A stretch of 64,000 nt of DNA from an uncultured Eggerthellaceae bacterium (GCA_910588205.1 CAJUQK010000001.1:169851-233850), one strand, 5' to 3'. Counted from the stretch's first letter, positions 13,582 through 23,273 are shown. Numbers and translations: made by a program. Notes: generated by a model from the sequence alone, not told the origin.

Positions 13582-14994
13582 TCAGAGATCCTTCATCATG
13601 GATTGCAAACGGCGGATATCCCCCATGCCCATCCCGCCAAGACCAGGCATGCCTCCCTTGCGCTTCTTGCCCTTCTTCCCCTTCTTGCCGCGTCCTGCCT
13701 GCTGAGCCAGACCTGCTGTCATCTTCTTGACCATCTTCTTGGTCTCGTTGTATTTCTTCATGAGATTGTTGACATCCGTTACCGTGACGCCTGCACCTGC
13801 CGCAATGCGCTTGCGACGTCCCGCATTCAGCACGTCGGGGTGCTCTCGCTCCTGCTTGGTCATGGAGTTGATGATGATCTCCATCTCATCCAGAGCATTC
13901 TCATCCACCTGGCCCGAACCGAGCATCTTATCTCCGCCGGGCAGTGCGCTCACGAGCTTGGAGATGCCGCCCATCTTCTTGACTTGGCGGTTCATGGTGA
14001 TGAAGTCATTCAGGGTGAGGTTGCCACGGGCCAGCTCCTCGGCCTCCATCTGCTCTTCCTCAGCCTGCTGAACGCGAACGGCATTCTCGATGAGAGATAC
14101 CACATCCCCCATGCCGAGAATGCGCTTCGCCATGCGGTCGGGGTGGAACTCCTCAAGAGAATCAGGTTTCTCACCGGAAGAGATGAACTTGATGGGCTTG
14201 CCCGTCACCTCTCGCACGGATAGCGCACCACCGCCACGAGCGTCGCCATCCATCTTCGACATGATAACGCCATCGAAATCGACCATCTCGGCGAAGGCTT
14301 GGACCACACCCACCACATCTTGACCGGTCATGGCATCGACCACCATGAGGATCTCATCTGGGGAGGTTGCTTCCTTGATGGCCGCCGCTTCTTCCATCAT
14401 AGCCTCGTCTACATGGAGCCGTCCCGCGGTGTCAACGATGACCACATCCCGCAGGTTATCAATGGCATCTTGGATGCCATCCTTGGCGATCTTAACGGGA
14501 TCTTCCCCATCTTCTCGGAATACCCGAACGCCTATCTCTCCACCTAAGGTCTCAAGCTGATCGGCAGCGGCAGGACGATAGATGTCGCAGGCAACCAGCA
14601 ACGGCGAATGGCCCTCCCGCTTCAGGCGATAGGCCAGCTTGGCACAGGCTGTGGTCTTGCCGGAACCTTGAAGCCCTACCAACATGATGACGCTGGGGAT
14701 GCGCCCTGATAGCTTGAGCTTCGCTTGCTCTTGACCGAGAAGCTCCGTCAGCTCATCCAGTACGATCTTCACCACGTTCTGAGCCGGCGTGAGCGAATCC
14801 ATCACCTCAGCAGTGAGGCACCGCTCCTTGGTACGGGAGACGAAGGCCTTCACCACTTTGAAGTTGACATCGGCCTCCAGAAGTGCCAAACGTATCTCAC
14901 GCATGGCCGCGTTGATGTCTTCCCCCGTCAGGCGCCCTTTGCTCTTGAGTCCCGAGAAGATACCTTGTAAACGTTGTGAGAGGTTCTCAAGCAT
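13582..14994 (-). CDS. ffh: Signal recognition particle GTPase Ffh
   Basis: Ffh (SRP54) binds signal peptides on ribosomes and docks with FtsY. Residues 1-85 form the N domain. The G domain carries GLQGSGKTT (G1, about 107), DTAGRLH (G3), and SKMDGDARGG (G4). The M domain after residue 300 holds the methionine-rich signal-peptide groove and the RNA-binding helix-turn-helix RRKRIAAGAG. The 470-residue protein ends in a lysine/glycine run and methionine-rich MGMGDIRRLQSMMKDL. The gene follows ftsY by 12 bases, so receptor and particle are co-expressed. The 4.5S RNA gene is not in this window. Confidence 0.97.
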   Translation of the reverse strand: MLENLSQRLQGIFSGLKSKGRLTGEDINAAMREIRLALLEADVNFKVVKAFVSRTKERCLTAEVMDSLTPAQNVVKIVLDELTELLGQEQAKLKLSGRIPSVIMLVGLQGSGKTTACAKLAYRLKREGHSPLLVACDIYRPAAADQLETLGGEIGVRVFREDGEDPVKIAKDGIQDAIDNLRDVVIVDTAGRLHVDEAMMEEAAAIKEATSPDEILMVVDAMTGQDVVGVVQAFAEMVDFDGVIMSKMDGDARGGGALSVREVTGKPIKFISSGEKPDSLEEFHPDRMAKRILGMGDVVSLIENAVRVQQAEEEQMEAEELARGNLTLNDFITMNRQVKKMGGISKLVSALPGGDKMLGSGQVDENALDEMEIIINSMTKQEREHPDVLNAGRRKRIAAGAGVTVTDVNNLMKKYNETKKMVKKMTAGLAQQAGRGKKGKKGKKRKGGMPGLGGMGMGDIRRLQSMMKDL

Positions 14995-15006
14995 GATGGC
15001 TCCTTA

Positions 15007-16164
15007 CTACCACTTCTCCCAGAAATGCTTCTTCGCGGGCTCTGCTGCCTTGCGCGCATCGTCCATCTCCACGAATTCCGCCCATGACATCGTAGCCGAC
15101 TCCTCAGGAGCAGCTGCATCATCGAGTGGTCCGGCTTCATCTGCGCGAGGAGCCTCCTCCGGTGGCAGAGTGAAACCCACATCCTCAGATATGATCTCCT
15201 CCGAAGGTAGGTTAGCATCCTCCCCATGATCTTCCTCACGGGCAAGGTCATCCTGCTCGTAGTCACCTATGAGAGCAGCCACGAAATCAGAAGGACGGAA
15301 ATCCCGGAGGTCATCGATGGATTCGCCCACCCCAGCCTTGATGATAGGCAGCCCAAGCTCATGAGAGATCGCCAAAGCGATGCCACCCTTAGCGCTCCCG
15401 TCCAGCTTCGTCAGGATAAGCGCATCCAGATCGAGCGCCTTATCGAACTCCCGCGCCTGCTGCAAGCCATTCTGACCGGTAGTGGCATCGATGACGAGAA
15501 CGGTATAGACCGGCAGCTTCGAGCGCTTCCGCGTCACCGCCACCACCTTCTCCAGCTCCCGCATGAGATCATCGGAGGTATGGAGACGGCCGGCGGTATC
15601 TATCAGCACCAGATCCGCTCCCTGCTCTTCGGCCTGCTCCAGGGTATCGAAACAGACACTGGCTGGGTCAGACCCCCGCTCCCGGGTGACGATGGGCACA
15701 GCTGCCCGCTCGGCCCAGATCTCCAGCTGCTCTATGGCCGCAGCTCGGAACGTATCCGCAGATCCCAGGATGACCGTACGCCCTGCCTGGGCTGCTTCGT
15801 TCGCCAGCTTCCCTACGGTGGTGGTCTTACCCGTACCATTGATGCCCACGAAGAGGACGACGGCAGGTTTGCCTCCCAGTATCTCTTGGCCACCCTCGGC
15901 GAAGGCCCCTTGGATCTCCTCGCTCAAAAGGTCGAGCACCGCATAGGCATCAGGAAGCGCTGATCGCGTAGCCCTATCTCGAAGGTTCTCGATGATCTGG
16001 AAAGAAGCCGCGCCCCCTATATCACTCAGGATCAGCGTCTCCTCCAGATCCTCCCAAAAGCCCTCGTCCAGCTCAGGCCCTCGGCCGAGAAGGACGTTCA
16101 TGCTCTCTTTGAACTTATCCCGGGACTTCGCAAGGCCCTCGGTCATACGTTCGAAGACACCCAT
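15007..16164 (-). CDS. ftsY: SRP receptor GTPase FtsY with acidic C-terminal extension
   Basis: FtsY receives ribosome-SRP complexes at the membrane. The NG domain occupies residues 1-300, with GINGTGKTTTVGKLA (G1), DTFRAAA, DTAGRLH (G3) and TKLDGSAKGG (G4). The usual acidic A domain is expected at the N-terminus but is absent there. Instead an acidic, proline-containing tail of about 85 residues follows the G domain and ends KKHFWEKW, a basic-aromatic cap that could touch lipid. The tail placement is the notable feature. The gene lies between smc and ffh in one operon. Confidence 0.96.
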   Translation of the reverse strand: MGVFERMTEGLAKSRDKFKESMNVLLGRGPELDEGFWEDLEETLILSDIGGAASFQIIENLRDRATRSALPDAYAVLDLLSEEIQGAFAEGGQEILGGKPAVVLFVGINGTGKTTTVGKLANEAAQAGRTVILGSADTFRAAAIEQLEIWAERAAVPIVTRERGSDPASVCFDTLEQAEEQGADLVLIDTAGRLHTSDDLMRELEKVVAVTRKRSKLPVYTVLVIDATTGQNGLQQAREFDKALDLDALILTKLDGSAKGGIALAISHELGLPIIKAGVGESIDDLRDFRPSDFVAALIGDYEQDDLAREEDHGEDANLPSEEIISEDVGFTLPPEEAPRADEAGPLDDAAAPEESATMSWAEFVEMDDARKAAEPAKKHFWEKW

Positions 16165-16210
16165 TCTCTCCTCCTTGGTCCGAACCGTTGAGAAAGCCTG
16201 CGGCCTGTGC

Positions 16211-19200
16211 TCAAGATGCTTTGGTACGAAGCGTATCCTCCAGCTTCTGGGATAGCACCTTCGTCACCCCGTCTGCCTGCATGGATACGCCAAAGAGCAC
16301 ATCAGCCATCTCCATGGTACGACGCTGGTGGGTGATCATGATGAGCTGAGTGGTTGCCCGCATCTGATCTATGTAGCTGGTCAAACGCCGCAGGTTGGAA
16401 TCATCCAGGGCCGCCTCCACCTCATCTAAGATGTAGAAGGGCGTAGCGCGGGTCTTGTACAGGGCGAACAGGAGCGCCAGCGCCGTCAAAGACTTCTCAC
16501 CACCGGACATGAGCGACATCTTGGTGATGCGCTTGCCCGCAGGTTGAGCGTTCACTTCGATGCCCGCCTCTTCGATATCCTCGGGCTTATCTAGGGAAAG
16601 GTAAGCGCTACCACCGGGGAAGAGAGCTGAGAATATGGCCTTGAAGTTCTCGTTCACCTCTTCGAAGGTACGTGCGAAATCGTCTTTCATCCGCTCTTCG
16701 ATGACGCGGTTGATGCGGCTCAAGGAACGGGCCGCGCTGCGCAGATCCGCCAGTTGGGATTGGAGGTAATCATGACGGACCTTGAGCTCTTCGTATTCCT
16801 GGGCCGCGTCAGGGTTGATGGTCCCCAGGTTGGAGATGCGCCGCGTCAAACGGAAGGATTCCTCCTCCATGAGGGAGCGATCCTCTGGAGCCGGGGTGAG
16901 CAACGCACGCTCAAGGGGAATCTGGCAATCCTCCGTAATGACAGTGACAGCAGCTTGGACCTGCATCTCGGCTCGCGCCTTGTCCACGCGAATGGCAGCC
17001 AAGGCTTCTGAAGCGCTATCGTAAGCATCCTGAGCCTGGCGCGCCTCTTCTCGCAGTTGCTGCATCTGAGCATGGAGGGAATCCGTGGAGCTCTTCGCGG
17101 AAGTGGATGCATCTTCAAGGGTGCTCATGGTGCATCGAGCCGCCTGAGCTATGACATCCAAAAGGGAGAGGACCGGTTCGAGTCTGCGAGCGCTCACCTG
17201 CTTCACAGTCAAGACCTTGCCATCCTCCTCGCGACTGGCTTGTAAGCTCTCCAATTCAGCTAACGCACCTTGGATGACCCGCTCTGAATAGGTGCTCCGC
17301 TCAGCCAACTTCGCTGATTCCAAGCGGGCTTCCGCCAGCTTCGATGATGCCTCTTCTAGCTCTTCCCGTTCGGGTGCCATCTGAGCCTCAAGTTGCTCGA
17401 CCGCAGATCGGCTCTCAGCCACCCGGGAGGATATCTCCGCCAAACGAGTTTCCATGGCCTGGATGTCCGGAAGGGCGGCTTGGGCTGTACCGCTCTCTTC
17501 CTCGAGCGTCTTCTCAAGGGCTTCGAGCTCTCGTGTGATAGAGGAGAGCTTCTGGGCGGCGGCATCGGCGGCCTGGCGAGCCCCCTGAGCGCTTCCCTTG
17601 AGAGAAGCGAGCTTCTCTTTGAGGTCAAGGCTTTCGGTTTGGGCCCGCATGAGCGCTTCTTCGGCACGCTCAGCCTCAGCGGAAGCACGAACGGTGGAGG
17701 CCTTCGCCTGCTCCAAGGAAGCCTTGAGCTCCTCGATGCGGCGAAGCCGGGAGAGCACGCCGGATTCTGCGCCCTTGGCCCGAGCGTTCAGCATCACCTT
17801 TCCGCTTGGGAAGACGATATCTCCCTCAGGTGTGGCGAAACGCATAGCGGCTCTGTCCTCTGCATGGGCGCTGAGCGCCTCTTCCAAGCTGGAGCAGAGG
17901 ATGACATCCCCCAGTAAAGATGCAACGACCATTCGCTCTTCAGGGGCGACGGTCAGCAGATCCAAGAGCCGCTGACCCTTTGGAGCGGCGCTACCCGCAT
18001 CAGAAACGGTTGTGCGCGCCTGGGAAGCATCCTGGGTCATGAGCAAAGTCACAGAACCCGCCTCATCCTCCCTCACTGCAGACGAGGCCACCTCTATCTC
18101 AGCGGCACCTTGGACCACCAAGGCAGACAGATCGGTTGAGAGGAGCGCCTCCACCAGCAGCTCCAGCTCCTTCGGGGCCTTCACCAGATGCGAGAGCAAG
18201 CGCGCAGGGCTCCCCTTCTCCTCCAGCGCCTGGGCTGCCAGCTTAGGCGCTCCTGATGCAGCCGCCCCTTCCGCAGCCTCTATCTGCTCAAGCGCGTCGA
18301 TCTGGGTCAAAAGGGACCGCTCCTGAGCCGCCGCTTCATCAGCAGCGCGGCGGGCTTCCTCGCGAGCCTGCATGCAACTGCCCACCAACGTGCGAGCGCC
18401 CTTCTCCTGCTCATCCAGAGCAGCCAGGGCTTCCTCTTCAGCCTGGGCTTCCGCCTGGGCGATGCGCGCATCGGCGGAGAGCCGGTCTATCTGAACGGTC
18501 AGTTCAGCCTTATGGCCTTCGATGACCTTGATCTGGGCGTTGCTGTTGGCGAGCCGCTCTTTCGCCCGCGCTAGCTTGTCTCGCAGGGTGCGATCCTCGC
18601 TCTCAAGGGCGGTGATGGCATCCGCTGACTCCTTCGAGCGCTTCTGGGCCTGGGTGATGGAATCAGAGAGCGCCGAGACCTGCTTGGTCAGGCTATCCAC
18701 CCGTCCTTGGGCCTCTTCAGCAGCAGCCTTGTCCTCCTGGGCCTGACCCTGCGTGCTGAGGAGCTTGGCTTGAGCACGCTCCAGCGCCCCTGCGGACTGC
18801 TGGATGCGCACCTCTAGCTCTGAAGCACGACCCAGAGCAGCACGGCGGCGGTCACGCATGAGCAGAGAGGTGGAATCGAGCCGCTCTGCGGCAGCGGTGA
18901 TCTGCTGATAGCTCTTAGAGAGTTGACTGGCATCTAGGCTGTCTTCCCGAATGCGCTCTTGAAGCTTCGAGAGCTCCCCATCAAGCTCTTGGATGCGTCC
19001 ATGGCGAGCCTGGCATTGCTCCTCTGCCATGGATTCCCGCTCTGTGATGCGACCGTGCTCCGCTTTCAGGGAACGGAGGTCATCCACTGCTAGCACCAGC
19101 TTGATCTGAGCTAATTCCTCAGTGAGCTCAGCATGCTTGAGGGCGCGCTTTGCCTTGCGCTCCAGTGGGCCCAGCTGACGAGCCACCTCACCAGCTATGT

Positions 19201-19777
19201 CCCCCACGCGGTCAACATGGGCGCTCATGCGCTCCAACTTGCGTGCGCTCTTGGCCATGCGCTGCTTATGCTTGAGAACCCCAGCCGCCTCTTCGATGAG
19301 AGCACGGCGGTCCTCAGGCTTTGATTGGAGCACCGAATCAAGTGCACCTTGAGAGATGATGGAATGAGTACCAGAGCCTAGTCCTGAATCATGGAGGATC
19401 TCCAACACATCCATGCGCCGAGACACCACCCCATTGATGAGGTACTCGCTCTCGCCGGAGCGATACATCCTCCGGGCGATGGAGACCTCGTCGAAATCAA
19501 CGGGGAGCGTGCGGTCAGAGTTATCCAATACGAGTTCTACCTCAGCCATCGAGGTGGGCTTACGGGCCGAGGAACCCGAGAAGATGACATCTTCCATGGC
19601 CTGGCCGCGAAGGTTCTTGGCGTTGCGCTCGCCCAGCACCCAGAGCACCGCATCGGAGATATTGGACTTGCCGGAGCCGTTGGGCCCCACCACCGCCGTG
19701 ATACCCGGCTCCAACCGGAGCGTCACCTTATCAGCAAAGGATTTGAACCCGCGAAGGGAGAGCGTCTTCAAGAACAT
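16211..19777 (-). CDS. smc: Chromosome segregation ATPase SMC
   Basis: The 1188-residue SMC has the ABC head split between its ends: Walker A GPNGSGKSN near residue 32, and the signature LMSGGEKSLTALAL with Walker B PFYILDEVEAALDD near residues 1085-1130. Two long coiled coils, very rich in A, E, R, K and Q, flank a hinge at roughly residues 500-660. SMC works with ScpA and ScpB (not in this window) to compact and separate chromosomes. The start ATG 19777 lies three bases after the rnc stop, so expression is coupled to RNase III. Confidence 0.97.
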   Translation of the reverse strand: MFLKTLSLRGFKSFADKVTLRLEPGITAVVGPNGSGKSNISDAVLWVLGERNAKNLRGQAMEDVIFSGSSARKPTSMAEVELVLDNSDRTLPVDFDEVSIARRMYRSGESEYLINGVVSRRMDVLEILHDSGLGSGTHSIISQGALDSVLQSKPEDRRALIEEAAGVLKHKQRMAKSARKLERMSAHVDRVGDIAGEVARQLGPLERKAKRALKHAELTEELAQIKLVLAVDDLRSLKAEHGRITERESMAEEQCQARHGRIQELDGELSKLQERIREDSLDASQLSKSYQQITAAAERLDSTSLLMRDRRRAALGRASELEVRIQQSAGALERAQAKLLSTQGQAQEDKAAAEEAQGRVDSLTKQVSALSDSITQAQKRSKESADAITALESEDRTLRDKLARAKERLANSNAQIKVIEGHKAELTVQIDRLSADARIAQAEAQAEEEALAALDEQEKGARTLVGSCMQAREEARRAADEAAAQERSLLTQIDALEQIEAAEGAAASGAPKLAAQALEEKGSPARLLSHLVKAPKELELLVEALLSTDLSALVVQGAAEIEVASSAVREDEAGSVTLLMTQDASQARTTVSDAGSAAPKGQRLLDLLTVAPEERMVVASLLGDVILCSSLEEALSAHAEDRAAMRFATPEGDIVFPSGKVMLNARAKGAESGVLSRLRRIEELKASLEQAKASTVRASAEAERAEEALMRAQTESLDLKEKLASLKGSAQGARQAADAAAQKLSSITRELEALEKTLEEESGTAQAALPDIQAMETRLAEISSRVAESRSAVEQLEAQMAPEREELEEASSKLAEARLESAKLAERSTYSERVIQGALAELESLQASREEDGKVLTVKQVSARRLEPVLSLLDVIAQAARCTMSTLEDASTSAKSSTDSLHAQMQQLREEARQAQDAYDSASEALAAIRVDKARAEMQVQAAVTVITEDCQIPLERALLTPAPEDRSLMEEESFRLTRRISNLGTINPDAAQEYEELKVRHDYLQSQLADLRSAARSLSRINRVIEERMKDDFARTFEEVNENFKAIFSALFPGGSAYLSLDKPEDIEEAGIEVNAQPAGKRITKMSLMSGGEKSLTALALLFALYKTRATPFYILDEVEAALDDSNLRRLTSYIDQMRATTQLIMITHQRRTMEMADVLFGVSMQADGVTKVLSQKLEDTLRTKAS

Positions 19778-19780
19778 GGG

Positions 19781-20665
19781 CTAACCCTGCTTCTTCTTGG
19801 CGGCCTCTTTCGCCATCCTCTGCTCTTTGCGCTCCTGGACCCGCGCTTCCTTTGCGCGTCGGTAGGCCTCGTCACGCTCTGCCTTAGCGGCAGCCTTATC
19901 GGCCTTGGCCCGCTTGGCGGAATCAGCCTTGGCGCGGCGGGCATCCTCATCCAGACCCAATCCGAAGAACTCTCCCAGTCGGGCAAGGGTGGACTTAGCG
20001 GCTTGGCTCTCAGCTTCCTTCTTTGTGCGACCACTACCCTGGGCGAGGGCATGATCGCCTGCGTAGACCTGGGAGATGAAGGTCCTGTCATGGGGAGGCC
20101 CTTGGGTCTCCACCAGCTTATAGGTAGGTGTGATGCCGTCTACCTGGAGCTTCTCCTGTAGAGCGCTCTTCGGGTTCTCCGGCTCACGGGCAAGATCGAT
20201 GGACATACGCGGCACCAAGGTGCGTTCCACGAACGCCTTGGCGCATTCGATGCCGCCATCAAGGAACAGAGCAGCCACCACAGCCTCATAGACGTTCTCT
20301 AGAGCCGAATGAAGGCCGCGGCGGCCTGTGCCCGTCTCTGAGGAGCCGAAGACGATGATATCCGCGAAACCCAGATCAGCCGCCACCTCAGAGAGGCTTG
20401 AACCAGACACCAAAGACACCTTGATACGCGTCAGACCACCTTCATCCAGATTAGGGTAGCGATGGAAGGCGATAGAGGCGACGATGGCCCCCAAAATGGA
20501 ATCCCCCAGGAATTCCAGACGCTCATAGGAGAACTTGACAGACTTGCCCTCTGTTGCAGAGGGGTGAGTGATAGCAGCCAGGATGAGGGAGCTATCCTCG
20601 AACTGATGCTCAACGGCATCCTGGGCCAAAGAGAGCTTCTCTTCTTGTTCAGGGGTCAAGGCCAC
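19781..20665 (-). CDS. rnc: Ribonuclease III with lysine-rich tail
   Basis: RNase III cleaves double-stranded RNA in rRNA precursors and regulatory duplexes. The catalytic domain (1-155) carries the signature YERLEFLGDSILGAIV and the second acidic motif in ENVYEAVVAALFLDGG. A double-stranded-RNA-binding domain follows (about 162-230, GSGRTKKEAESQAAK). The remaining 60 residues are an alanine/lysine/arginine/glutamate helix-like tail absent from most RNase III enzymes of 225-240 residues. It is sandwiched between plsX and smc with three-base gaps. Confidence 0.96.
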   Translation of the reverse strand: MALTPEQEEKLSLAQDAVEHQFEDSSLILAAITHPSATEGKSVKFSYERLEFLGDSILGAIVASIAFHRYPNLDEGGLTRIKVSLVSGSSLSEVAADLGFADIIVFGSSETGTGRRGLHSALENVYEAVVAALFLDGGIECAKAFVERTLVPRMSIDLAREPENPKSALQEKLQVDGITPTYKLVETQGPPHDRTFISQVYAGDHALAQGSGRTKKEAESQAAKSTLARLGEFFGLGLDEDARRAKADSAKRAKADKAAAKAERDEAYRRAKEARVQERKEQRMAKEAAKKKQG

Positions 20666-20668
20666 AGC

Positions 20669-21691
20669 TCACTCCCCTTCCGCCGCAGGCTTGAGGGGAG
20701 CGAAGGCCTCCGCCACCTTCTGGGAGACCCCTTCGCGCACCTGAGCGCACCCGGCCAAGATGCCATTCTTGATGGCCTGGGCGTTAGAGGAGCCATGCCC
20801 CACGATGCACGTACCCTTCACCCCAAGAAGCGGAGAGCCGCCGTAGCGATCCGGGTCAAGCTCGGCTTTCAGCTCCGAGAGACTGCCCTTGACCAAGAGC
20901 GCTCCCATCTTCGCCGACAGGCTTGAAGTGAGCGCACCCTTGAGATGCTTGAAGATGAGCTTAGAGGTGCCCTCGATGGTCTTCAGGCATATGTTGCCGG
21001 TGAAGCCGTCGGTGACCACCACGTCGAACGCACCGGCTACCAAGTCTCCCCCTTCGCAGTTGCCTGCGAATCCCGGGACATGGGCCTTCAGGGCCGCATA
21101 GGCCTCAAGAGCGAAGGACGATCCTTTGGTGTCCTCTTCGCCGATGTTCAGAAGCCCCACCCGCGGTGCGTCCACCCCTAAGACGGATTGCATGTATATG
21201 GTACCCATCTGAGCGAATTGAGCCAGGTAATCCGCCTTGCAGTCAGCGTTGGCTCCTACATCCATGAGGAAGACGGGGCGATCATAGGCGGGGATGATGA
21301 CCCCGAGCGCCGGACGCTTCACACCCTTGGCGCGCCCCATGATGAGGGTGGCCGCTGTGAGGCAGGCACCGGTAGAGCCCGCCGAGAAGAAACCCTGGGC
21401 CTCCCCTTCGCGCACCAGCGTGCACCCGCGCACGATGGAGGAGTCCTTCTTCTTGCGCACGGCCTCAGCAGGATGCTCTGCCATGGAGATGACCTGGGTG
21501 GTGGGCACCGCGATGCAGCGGTCCGTATCCTGGCAGAGAGGAGCTATGACCTCCTCTGATCCGCAAAGGAGCACGCGCAGGTCAGGGTCAGCCTCGAGGG
21601 CGAGCCGTGTGCCTTCTATAACGACGTTGGGGGCGTTGTCGCCCCCCATAGCGTCTACAGATACTGTTACCGGTGAAGCCAAAAGAGCCAT
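20669..21691 (-). CDS. plsX: Phosphate acyltransferase PlsX
   Basis: PlsX transfers acyl chains from acyl-ACP to phosphate, giving acyl-phosphate for PlsY in phosphatidic acid synthesis. The 340-residue protein has VDAMGGDNAP at the start, SAGSTGACLTAAT in the middle (about residues 103-115), and GSPLLGVKGTCIVGHGSS near the C-terminus. These three segments are diagnostic. It follows rpmF by 37 bases, the rpmF-plsX order seen in many bacteria. It is probably transcribed from the promoter ahead of rpmF. Confidence 0.96.
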   Translation of the reverse strand: MALLASPVTVSVDAMGGDNAPNVVIEGTRLALEADPDLRVLLCGSEEVIAPLCQDTDRCIAVPTTQVISMAEHPAEAVRKKKDSSIVRGCTLVREGEAQGFFSAGSTGACLTAATLIMGRAKGVKRPALGVIIPAYDRPVFLMDVGANADCKADYLAQFAQMGTIYMQSVLGVDAPRVGLLNIGEEDTKGSSFALEAYAALKAHVPGFAGNCEGGDLVAGAFDVVVTDGFTGNICLKTIEGTSKLIFKHLKGALTSSLSAKMGALLVKGSLSELKAELDPDRYGGSPLLGVKGTCIVGHGSSNAQAIKNGILAGCAQVREGVSQKVAEAFAPLKPAAEGE

Positions 21692-21728
21692 CTCCGAAGA
21701 AGCTATTGCAGTCCTGGGATGGGAGAGG

Positions 21729-21908
21729 CTAATCGGTCTCGACTACTTCGCGGTCCTTGTAGAAGCCGCAGTTAGGACAGACCCGATGCGGGAGCTTGAC
21801 CTCGCCGCACTGCGGGCACGTGGACCGAGAGGGAGTAGCGATCTTGTCATGCAGGCTGCGACGCCTGTGGGTGCGGATACGACCCATCTTTTGCTTAGGT
21901 ACTGCCAT
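21729..21908 (-). CDS. rpmF: 50S ribosomal protein L32 (zinc-binding form)
   Basis: This 59-residue gene begins MAVPKQKMGRIRTHRRR, the universal start of L32. It has the zinc ribbon CPQCG...CPNCG in the second half and ends in KDREVVETD. All four cysteines are present, marking the zinc-containing form. The ATG at 21908 is preceded by AAAAGGAGC. It is the first gene of the rpmF-plsX-rnc-smc-ftsY-ffh operon. Confidence 0.97.
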   Translation of the reverse strand: MAVPKQKMGRIRTHRRRSLHDKIATPSRSTCPQCGEVKLPHRVCPNCGFYKDREVVETD

Positions 21909-21993
21909 GTTCCTTGCTCCTTTTTTCCTTCAGCTGAGACGCTTCCATGAGCTACGCGCCCCTGCATGTTCGCTTATTCACACGCGACGTTTG

Positions 21994-22022
21994 ATTTTAG
22001 CAAAGCATCAGTGCCTGTTCAA
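21994..22022 (-). promoter_or_regulatory. Promoter for the rpmF-plsX-rnc-smc-ftsY-ffh operon
   Basis: On the minus strand TTGAAC (22017-22022) and TAAAAT (21994-21999) are separated by exactly 17 bases. They lie after the DUF177 stop and about 90 bases before rpmF. Confidence 0.65.
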
Positions 22023-22082
22023 GGAGATTTAGCGCAATGGGAGCACGCCCAAGTTATCCGGCCTGAATACCTGCTACGTATC

Positions 22083-22619
22083 CTAGGAGAGATCCAGGCC
22101 CTTCAGGACGGCGAAGGGGTTCGCCGCATCAGCGAAACCATCTTCCTTAACACAGGCGCATTCCCCCTTATTCAGATCATGGCCGCACATCGGGCAGATC
22201 CCCTTACACTCCTCCTGACAGAGCGGTTGGGCGGGTGCGTCCAGGAGCAATCCCTGCAGGATGAGAGGAGCGAGGTCTATATCGTGATCCTCGGGCAAGA
22301 GGCTGAACTCATCTGTCTCCAAATCATCATCGCAGCCTTCAGTGGATATCACGAGGTAACCCTCGATGATGCCATCGAAGGAGATAGAGGCATCTTCCAA
22401 GCAGCGGGAGCAAGCGCAGATACCCTCAGCTTGCACATTGCCCCGCAAAAGCAGTGCCCCACCGGTATTCGTCACTTCCACGACCCACGTGCAGGGCTCT
22501 GAGAAACGGTATTCATCAGCCCCCACCGTAACCTCACCCAGCTGGGCAACCCCCCTAAAGGTCTGGGTCTCAGCTGGTTCGAAGAGCTCTGAGGGAATAT
22601 GGATCTTCACTGGTTCCAT
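22083..22619 (-). CDS. DUF177/YceD-family protein
   Basis: The 178-residue protein has the DUF177 layout: a beta-rich N-terminal half, an ACSRCLEDA cysteine pair near residue 65, and a C-terminal CQEECKGICPMCGHDLNKG segment that may bind zinc. Family members sit beside rpmF in most bacteria and are linked to 23S rRNA or ribosome biogenesis, but the activity is not established. I chose ATG 22619 with AGAGGAG; an ATG three codons upstream is too close to the ribosome-binding site. It follows the SepIVA-like gene as in mycobacteria. Confidence 0.9.
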   Translation of the reverse strand: MEPVKIHIPSELFEPAETQTFRGVAQLGEVTVGADEYRFSEPCTWVVEVTNTGGALLLRGNVQAEGICACSRCLEDASISFDGIIEGYLVISTEGCDDDLETDEFSLLPEDHDIDLAPLILQGLLLDAPAQPLCQEECKGICPMCGHDLNKGECACVKEDGFADAANPFAVLKGLDLS

Positions 22620-22636
22620 AGGATGCATCTCCTCTC

Positions 22637-22679
22637 AAAAGACAGGCAAGCCGCCCGCGCAGGACGCAGACGGCTTGCC
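22637..22679 (-). terminator. Terminator after the sepIVA-like gene
   Basis: On the minus strand a perfect nine-base stem (22671-22679 with 22645-22653) with a 17-base loop is followed by TGTCTTTT. It lies just ahead of the DUF177 ribosome-binding site, so it may attenuate rather than abolish read-through. Confidence 0.5.
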
Positions 22680-22699
22680 GATACCTCTATCAGATCAGG

Positions 22700-23170
22700 C
22701 TAGCGAGGACTCATGGAGTTCGAGTTCAGGCGATCCCGAACCCGACGGACCTGGGACAGCACGTTGTCCAGGCTCTGCTCCACATGACCGAAGACCTCAT
22801 CAGCATAGTCTTCGGCACCCGCCCGCGTTTCGCGCTCAAGCTCACGGGCATCTGCCATGATGGTCTCCGCCTGTTGCTGGGAGATGCGGACGATCTCCTG
22901 CTCGGAGGCGATAGTCATGGCCTGGCTCCGCGCATCTTCGATGAGGCGGTTCGCCTCATCCTCGGCATCTTCCAGAAGAGCCTGGCGCTCCCGCACGATC
23001 TGGCGAGCCTGGGCGAATTCCCCCGGGAAGATATCACGGATCTCATCCATGATCTCAAAGGCGGCGGAGATATCCACCTGTCTCATGTTGCTCTTGCCGA
23101 AAACCGTCTTAGAGTCTTCCAGCAGTATGGACAGCTCCTCGAGAAGCCCCAATACTCCTGTCTCGTCCAT
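22700..23170 (-). CDS. SepIVA/DivIVA-like coiled-coil cell-division protein
   Basis: The 156-residue product is almost entirely charged coiled coil, with a short N-terminal segment ETGVLGLLEELSILLED and then heptad-like stretches such as RERQALLEDAEDEANRLIEDA. It resembles actinobacterial SepIVA, a septation factor of mycobacteria also encoded next to DUF177 and rnc. The context supports this more than the sequence, because coiled coils (DivIVA, ATP synthase b subunit) align by composition. The start is ATG 23170 with AAGGAAGGA; an upstream in-frame start is weaker. It has its own promoter. Confidence 0.75.
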   Translation of the reverse strand: MDETGVLGLLEELSILLEDSKTVFGKSNMRQVDISAAFEIMDEIRDIFPGEFAQARQIVRERQALLEDAEDEANRLIEDARSQAMTIASEQEIVRISQQQAETIMADARELERETRAGAEDYADEVFGHVEQSLDNVLSQVRRVRDRLNSNSMSPR

Positions 23171-23273
23171 ATCAGTCCTTCCTTGAACGCCTTTGCGAAG
23201 GCTCATTCGCGAAAGCCCGTTGCCTCAAGCGTGGTCTTGCATCTGTCCATGCATAGTAACAGACGGACAAGGG

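Noticed and set aside
22083..23170. coaD expected between rsmD and the sepIVA-like gene
   Set aside because: No adenylyltransferase motif (such as the TxGHxxIH-type) is present in the gap; only a promoter is found there.
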